NCBI GenBank assembly: GCA_030141605.1
Contig: JAQGDQ010000348.1
Span: 1 to 64,000 of the forward strand
DNA: 64,000 nucleotides
Direction of reading: 5' to 3'
Source of the DNA: Tubiluchus corallicola
Lineage: Eukaryota; Priapulida; Priapulimorpha; Priapulimorphida; Tubiluchidae
A program made the position numbers and the translations under genes. The notes beneath the pieces are model-generated. The model did not search any database, had not been told where the DNA came from, and worked only from the letters and a program-made list of their open reading frames with translations. The stretch's first letter is position 1. Each line of letters begins with the position of its first letter. Positions 25,501 to 34,500 of this stretch are shown piece after piece.

Positions 25501-28500
25501 TATTGATGACACGTACACGTGCATTCGCAAATCAAACTTAAGCCCTTTGATAAGATATGGCCTCGATACGTACCTATTAATAAAAATATTTACATAATTA
25601 GTGTCGGAAAACACAATCTTTAAACTGTCAAATTTAACCTAAACCAATATACCAGAAGTATTGGTATATTACAACTGTAAAACAATATATTACAGTTTTT
25701 ATTGTAAAAGAAAGGCCAAGTCTTCTGGGAAGTTAAGGTTATATGAATGTTTGCGAAATATTTTAGAATGATTTAGTAATAAAACTGCAATAAATGAATC
25801 GTGTAATTAATAAAATCACTTTAAAGTCGCGATCACTTCATGCTTAGGCGCTACCATTTTGAACGCTCATTTTTCCACCAATGATGTCATTCACCCGAAA
25901 AAAGTAGCACACTGTCAAACTGCGTCAAAATAGTATACGTTTTTACAAAAAAATAGATTCCTAATTTTGGCGTGAACCTTAGGTACCTTAGGATCTCTAG
26001 GTAAGCTGCAGAAGTTTGAATTAGTTTAAGTAGCGCCCTTACAGAAAGCCACGACACGCTTACAAAAAGTCACGAAGTCTCCCAGTTACGTCATGATTTT
26101 CAAGTGAATGGCGGCAACCACCGCACCTGAAAATTTCTATTCAGATTTAGCATGTTTTAAATTTATGTTTTATATACAGTTTTCTTTGCAAATTTTTTGT
26201 TATATTTTTTATATAAATATGTCATATAAACATTATATATCTATATATGTTTAAATGACAACAGTCAAATAAACCCAACATACTAAGTGACTTGTTTTTT
26301 CTCTATGATAGATGCTCACCTTTGAACAACTTGTCTTCCGCACGGCACTTCTGTCAAACTTTTGATTACCTTAATACCTTGGCCTGATGATTTGTCTGGC
26401 TATAAAACATTGAGATATTAAAAGTCAGAAAATATAACAATTTATCTCAAATAAATTTACTTCTCTTTTACATGATTTCTAAAGGCCTTCACTCTAGTGG
26501 GTTCATTTACTCTGATTAGTTGGGCTGTGAAACATTTAGCTGCAAAAAAGGCGTCAAAAAATCTAGCAATTTAACAAAGATAAATGTATTTCTTTTTGAT
26601 GAATTTTAAGAAAGTGGAGTCCAAACTGAGTGCTTGTTCTGATGGGCTGAAAGACGCCTAGATATAAGAACAGCAGAGAATGTAACAAAACAATTAAAAT
26701 CTATTAGTTCTCGTTTTCTGGAATACAGAGAAGTACTCTTAGTCTAGATCTTTGTTCTGGTGAGAGTGGTGTCAAAAAGTATCAGATAAATTAGCAAAAA
26801 CAACTAAAACATGCGGGAAGAAAAACAGTTTAAATAATCTTCATACAGTCGCAATATTATATACGCGAGCTGTTGAAACAGTTTGTTTCTAATTTATCAA
26901 GGCTACTGAAGTAGTGTTTGTACCGTATCAAAGCTACTGAAGCAGTGTTTGTACCGTATCAAAGCTATTGAAGCAGTTTTGTACCGTATCAAGGCTACTG
27001 GAGCAGTTTTTGTACCGTATCAAAGATACTGAAGCAGTTTTTGTACCGTATCAAAGCTACTGAAGCAGTTCTTGTACCGTATCAAGGCTACTGGAGCAGT
27101 TTTTGTACCGTATCAAGGCTACTGGAGCAGTTTTTGTACCGTATCAAAGCTACTGAAGCAGTTCTTGTACCGCATCAAGGCTACTGAAGCAGCTTTTGTA
27201 CCGTATCAAAGCTATTGAAGCAGCTTTTGTACCATATCAACGCTATTGAAGCAGTTTTGTACCGCATCAAGGCTACTGAAGCAGTTTTTGTACCGCATCA
27301 AGGCTACTGAAGCAGTTTTTGTACCATATCAACGCTATTGAAGCAGTTTTGTACCGCATGAAGGCTACTGAAGCAGCTTTTGTACCGTATCAAAGCTATT
27401 GAAGCAGCTTTTGTACCATATCAACGCTATTGAAGCAGTTTTGTACCGTATCAAGGCTACTGAAGCAGTTCTTGTACCGTATCAAGGCTATTGAAGCAGT
27501 TCTTGTACCATATCAACGCTATTGAAGCAGTTTTGTACCGTATCAAAGCTATTGAAGCAGTTTTTGTACCGTATCAAGGCTACTGAAGCAGTTTTTGTAC
27601 CGCATCAAGGCTACTGAAGCAGCTTTTGTACCGTATCAAAGCTATTGAAGCAGCTTTTGTACCATATCAACGCTATTGAAGCAGTTTTGTACCGTATCAA
27701 GGCTACTGAAGCAGTTCTTGTACCGTATCAAGGCTATTGAAGCAGTTCTTGTACCATATCAACGCTATTGAAGCAGTTTTGTACCGTATCAAAGCTACTG
27801 AAGCAGTTTTTGTACCGTATCAAGGCTACTGAAGCAGTTTTTGTACCGCATCAAGGCAATTGCTGCTGTTTTTGCGCCCTATCAAGGCTATTGGGGCAGT
27901 TTTGTACCGTATCAAGGCTACTGAAGCAGTTTTGTACCGCATCAAGGCTACTGAAGCTGTTTGCTGTTTGTGAAATTCGCTGTGACCTGGCTGCGGAACC
28001 TAAGGACAAACCTGCCGATCTTTTATATTTCAGAGAAGTTAATGTTTAAACTCAGTGAGTTTGTTTATTCTGATTGGCTGTAAATAATTTAAATTAAAAA
28101 CAACATCAGTAAACATAACACAAGTTACAGAATTGGAAACTATTTTTCTTTCTTCTGTATGAAAAAGTATGTCTTACATTGAAAATGGTAATAACTAGGG
28201 AAAAACATGACGAAATATCTGTGTTCTTCTAACTTTATCTAACTAAAATTAAAGACCCCAAGGCATGAATCTATTCAATTTATTTCTTAAATTGTTATTG
28301 AATTCTCTCCTAATTTCAGCGTGCATAGCCGAATGCGGAAATATCTGTATTTTTTAACTTTATTTTAATAGACACATTGAAGTACGTGTTCTAGTTGTGT
28401 TGTTTATTCTGGAGCTTCTGAAGGCGTTTGAGCAGGAAGGCCAAAAATTCTAGTTATGCAGCTACGTGCTGCTAGTTATACAAACCGGTTTCAGAATCCA

Positions 28501-31500
28501 CAGTTTGTCTGGATGATTTGCCACAAACTTCTGATATTTGAACAGATCTTCTGGTAAAATGAAGGTGTAGGGCATGAAGTTAAACTCTTCTGATCCAAAC
28601 TTGGAACGCATCGCTTTGTAGTTCCACCACAGGTTATCCTTGCGCATGCTTTCTCCAGGAAAATGATCGTACTGTAAATATTAGCCATGTATTATGTATG
28701 CAGTAGATCAGAAAACTGCTACTGGATAGTTGCTAAAAGTAAAAATGTAAAGAAATGATGGACTGGCGTGAAGAAACGACAACTTAAAAAGCACAAGAAA
28801 ACCCTCCACTTACATAAAGCTTGTCTTGAAATTTTATACCACTCACATACTGCCTTTTTGCATGCAGGGTTTGCATCGGCAGTAACGCTGTATAAAACTT
28901 GTAAATTTAGACTCCCGCGATGACTGTTAGGCTCAGCCGTTTTGATCATAGGTCATTTGAAATAAGTTTAGATAACATTGCGTAAAGTTTGGAAAAATAA
29001 TCAGAGCATTCGTAGCTTACCTGTTACTAACTAAATGAACTTTTAAATACTGTATCTTGTCAATAAGATTAAAAATGCATTTTTGGTTAGTGAGTGGCGC
29101 ACCCTGGAGGGTGAGGCAGCGACATTTTAGCAATTGGCACGAACGTTTTAAATGATTAGTCTAGTTACATAAGTCTTTGCAGCAGGTAAGTGAAATGCTA
29201 AGTAATATAGATTTGCATAGAAAGTTTTTTGAGTCAGAATTTAACGTTTCCATTTTTCCCCGATTTACGTTTGTGTAGGTGACGTCATGTAACGGCGACT
29301 TTGGAACAGTATTGCGGAAAATTTAAAATGAAAACAAACAAAAATTCCTTTTACGTTGAGTACGATATAAGAAAAAAATGCTATAAAGTATCATTATATT
29401 TCAAGGCGCTTTTTTTCTGAAACCTGCTTTAGGTACTCCTTTTCTTCTTCTCTAAATATCCAAAGGAGAACAAACGTCAACGTAAAATACATTTGTGTAG
29501 ACATTGTTAACATTTTACGTTTGGGCCCTTATTCTTAAGACCATTGTCAGCAAACAATATATATATAAACCATAAAGTTAAAAATAGTCAGAACATTTGT
29601 TGTATGGGGCTCGGAAGGGATAAGTAGTTTGGGAAAGTTTTGGGGTCAGAATCATAACGACGGGGTCATAATCCACCAGTATTAATTACTTTATGTAGCG
29701 AGTCAGATTAATAATACGTCAATCAGGCAAGCCAAATGCTAAGTAATATAACTAAGGTTTTTTGGAACATACTTTAAAGTTTCCTTTTCCTCCACTTTAA
29801 CTTACTTATTGCAACATAGGAATTGGTTTGTTATCAAGGACAACTTTAAATCTAAGATAAGCCACTGAACTGTCAGACGTACCGTATTTTCCCGTGTATA
29901 AGAGACCCTTGTGTATAAGAGACCCCTTCAATTTTTAGGCAAAAATTCTGGAAAAAAGTTTTTTTCAGACGGACATTTTTAGAGGGTAAAGTACAACTTT
30001 TTTCAACTCAGTGCGGTACTGAAAACAAAATAAAACCAGTTAATGTGTTGTAGAAAAAGAGTACTGGTATATATTAAAGTGCGTACCTGCAAACCTGTAA
30101 CAGGAAAAGAGAAAACGAGGAGATAATGCCTGTGTCACGATGCTTGTATTGCTTACAACCGCTTCATAGTCGAACGCGACACGCAAAACAGTTGTAGAGC
30201 ACTTATTTCTTTAAAATCATTAGTGTCACAATTTATGCATCTTATTGAAAAGACTTACTCCCATGTATAAGAGACCCCCTATTTTTAAAGTGAAAATTCT
30301 GAGCAAAAAAGGGTCTCTTATACACGGGAAAATACGGTATTTTAAATTTCAGTGGTTTATATATGAGTAAATTTCCTATTAGCAGTACAATGAGCAATCC
30401 TATGTTTTGCACTAGTTCTAATATCAACTGGCGAAAAATTAGACTGGCGACTGGCAAAATGATGCACTGGCGAAAAGATAGATTGGAAAAATTATGCACT
30501 GGCAAAATGTACTACTATTTAAATACTTATTGCACTATTTTTATTATCAACTGGCGAAACGACGTACAGTCCAATACATCTTCCCACAACAAGTTAAATA
30601 GCTAGAGAAGCATGGCGAATAAAACCGCCCAAAGAATTTTCTAAGATTTATCCATCCATTTGCTGACTATACTCAGCTTTGCTTAACTTTGGTCGATACG
30701 CACACTCTGCTATTATTTTTGCACCAGCAGTTACTTAATGATTGTTTGTCTCCTCGCCAAGATCATATTCACTGATGCAAATGAAAACATTATGACTTTC
30801 ATAATGGCTGTGCAGTAGATTCCTTACCTTTTGGAAGTGCTTTAAGTTTGCATAGTTTTCGTTGCTTATTTGAAAACACGAGCATCCTAACCAGGTATCG
30901 TCAAGTTTATTTGCTAAAAAAATACAAAACAAAACAAAAACAAACAATACATGCAACATAAAAATCTGCCATATTATTTAAGCGAGTCCATGGAGATTGC
31001 TTAAGAATAGGCAGTTCTACTACACAAACTCAAAAAATTAAAACTGAACAGCAAAAAATCAGAAGTGCTCAGCAAAAATCCAAAACTCTCAACAAAAAAT
31101 CAAAAGTACACAACAAAAATTCAAAAGTTGCCAGCATTAAATCAAAATTGCACAACAACAAATCAGAAATGCACAAAAAGAAATCAAAATTGCACAATAA
31201 GATATAAGAATTGCGCAACAAGAAATGAAAAATGCATAACAAGAAATCAGAAATGCACAACAAGAAGTCAAAATTGCACAACAAGAAATGAAAAATGCAT
31301 AACAAGAAGTCAAAATTGCACACCAAGAAATGAAAAATGCATAACAAGAAATTAGAAATGCACATCCAGAAACCAGAAATACACAACAAGAAATCAGATA
31401 TGCACAACAAGAAATCGAAAATGCACCACAAGAAAAATCATATTTACAACAGCAAATCAAGTCAATACCGGACAAGAACAACCAGAAACAACAAACCGAT

Positions 31501-34500
31501 CCATAAAAAGATGCCAGAGGTTGACATTAATTAAAAATCGTCAAATAAAAGTTGATTTTTTTCAAATCGATTTTCAGATCGTCCTATTTTTTAATGTTTT
31601 TCAAACAATACAGCTTTGACAAATGCAACCTAGCCACGGGGGGGGGGGGGGCAAGCCAGCCCAACTCAGTGCCGGTCCCAAGCCCGGCTAAATAGGGAGG
31701 GTTAGGGTCAGGAAGGGCATCCGCCTATAAAAACTGCGCCAAAACCTTCTGTGAATGAGTCGGTGAGACTTAAAGGTAAGGCGATGGTATGGACACCTGA
31801 AAAGAAGAGTCAGTGAAGATCATGTGGGAAGGGAAGACATAAACGAAGGGATGGTCAACAACAGGAATGCGTGGAGAAGACTCATTCACAACGGCGACCC
31901 GCATAGTGAAAAGCTGGGAAGAAGAAGAAGACAGCTTTGACAAATGCAGATAACAGACACATGGTGGAAAAATCTACACTATTTCAAGGGTATCGAGTTA
32001 CATATTTACCAAAACTGTGTTTGCATCTGTGTTTAATTAAAGGGCAAGAAAGCACTCCTCATAAATTCGAAATTGAAACCTTGCATCACTGTTTTTATTG
32101 CGTACAGAGCTTATATTAACATTAACGCTGCATAAAACTTGTAAATTTAAACGTCCTCGATGACCGTTAGGTGCAGCCATTTTAACAGTAAGTTGCTCGA
32201 AATAAGTTTAGGTAACATTGTGACAAGTTTGAAAAAATAATCAGAGTATTCATAGCACACTTTGCGCTAAATAATTTAAAATATTACTTTAGAATGTCAG
32301 TAAGGTTAATACCGTTAATTATTTGTTTTTAATTGTGAGCCAGTTATTTGTGAGCCATTGATGCACACTGGGTTGGCGATGCTGTGCTATTTTACCTGGT
32401 GGCGCCAATATTTTAAATTATGAAGAATTTTCTTTCCCAATTACGTCATTAGAACAGGTAAGCGTAATGCTAACTGATATATTTTCCTAGGCGTATTTTG
32501 GATTTAATTTAAAATTACCATTTTTCATTAAAACTTCATTTAAAATTCCTTTAAACTTAACGCGAAGCCTTTTAGGAGGTATGTAGGAAAATACTTAGCA
32601 ACAATATGATATTCTGTAAGAGCACACTTACTTGTGAGATGAAAGTTGGAATGCCAGAGGATAGCAACTGCATGAGAATCTTTTCTACTAATCTTAAATT
32701 TCAGGAGTTTCTTCATGTGCACAGGAAGTTCGTCAACTGTAGAAATGCAAAAAAACTCAGTAAGAACGTTATAAAACATGGCACACAGTCAAAAGTTCAA
32801 AGGTCAATGTCAAGTTTGGACGTGGTATATTTCGAAATGAGAGGTCAAATATCATTATCGCTGATAGACATGATACATTGTGAGCTCACAAGTCGAAATT
32901 CAAAGTTAGGAATAAATATGGTACATTACATAGTCAAAAGGTCAAAGGTTAATGCCAACAATATATTATATATTATGAGGTCGAAGGGTCCAAGGTCAAA
33001 TGCTAACATGGTGTGGTATAAGATTGTTTGTCTGCCAATATGAAAATTTTCTCAAAGTAAATAATAGAAATTTACTAAAATTTTGCAGTAGATTTGTCTT
33101 TAAAATGCAGAAGGACTAAATTTAAGTTGTCAGAGTTTTAATAGCAGCTGGATAATGAAACTTGTATCAACGTGTTTGGTAAAATTGAGCCCATTTATAT
33201 TTACGCACGCGTCAGTGTGTAAGCACTTTCCTGCGTTGACAGATTACTGTTGTTGACAGCAGGCATCCACCGTTAACCCCAAATATTACCAAATTTTGAT
33301 CATTTGAGAATTCAACTAATCACAATTAGTTTTGCACAACATTTTGGGACTAGCAAAACGTGAAAACTTGAAACGTGAATGCACGCCAAGCATTGTCTTG
33401 CACTCTTTAAAGGAGAAGAAAAGGGATACCTGAAGTAGGTATCAGAAAAATCGCCTTGAAAATTATATTACTTTACAGCAGATTTATGGATACAACGTAC
33501 TCGCGTTGAAGGAATTTTAGTTTGTTTTCATTTTAAATCTCCCGCAGAACTGTTCCGAAGTCGCCATTACATGACGTCACCTACACAAACTTAAATCAGG
33601 GGAAGAAAAGACAATGTTAAATTATGTCCCAAAAATCTTTCCATGCAAGTATATATTACTTAGCATTTCGCTTACCTTCTGCAAGGACTTATGTAACTAG
33701 AAATAATAATTTAAAATGTTCGTGCCCATTGGTAAAATTTCGCTGGTTCGCCCTCCAGGGTGCACCACTCACTAACCAAAAAACTTATTTTTAATCTTAT
33801 TGACAAGATACAGTAATTTAAAATTTTACTTAGTAATATGTGTGCTACGAATGTTCTGATTATTTTTCAAACTTTACTCAATGTTATCAAAACTTGTTTC
33901 AAACGACTTACCATTAAAATGGCTGCGTCTAACAGCCATTGCGGAAATCTAAATTTATCAATTTTATACAGCGCAAGTGGTATAAAATTTCAAGACAAAT
34001 TTGTCAAGCCTTATGTAACTGGAGGGTTCTCTTGTGCTTTTGACCCTTTCAGTAAAAACTATAGATGTATGCAACTATAGCTAGTACTACAATAAGAACC
34101 TCCTAAATAACTTTACCTATTTGACCAGGTAAAGCGAAGTTGATTACAGGTGTAACATTGGAGAAAATACTGGTGATAAGTGCCGGAATTCTTCTCGGAC
34201 ACACGTCTTCTAATGAAGAATTGTCTGACTGATGAGAAGAAAGATCTTTCCATATTCTGTCATGGATTTCTGAAACGAAATTTATTCTGTGAATTAATTT
34301 AAATTTACAAAAAGTAGGAACCCTTAAACGCATCTCAGAAATAACACTAATTTGCCTCAGATAGGTTTAATTACGTGATGGTCATTACTGACATTACAAG
34401 TGGCTGAATATCACTCATTCCATAATAATTGTACGATATAGAACTTGTTCTGCTAATTAACACAGATTATTTCCCAGAATATTTCCCAGATTATTTCCCA

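Noticed and set aside
31065-31481. Asn/Lys-rich and Cys/Phe-rich frames of ~100-120 codons
   Set aside because: Complementary readings of the 21-bp repeat.
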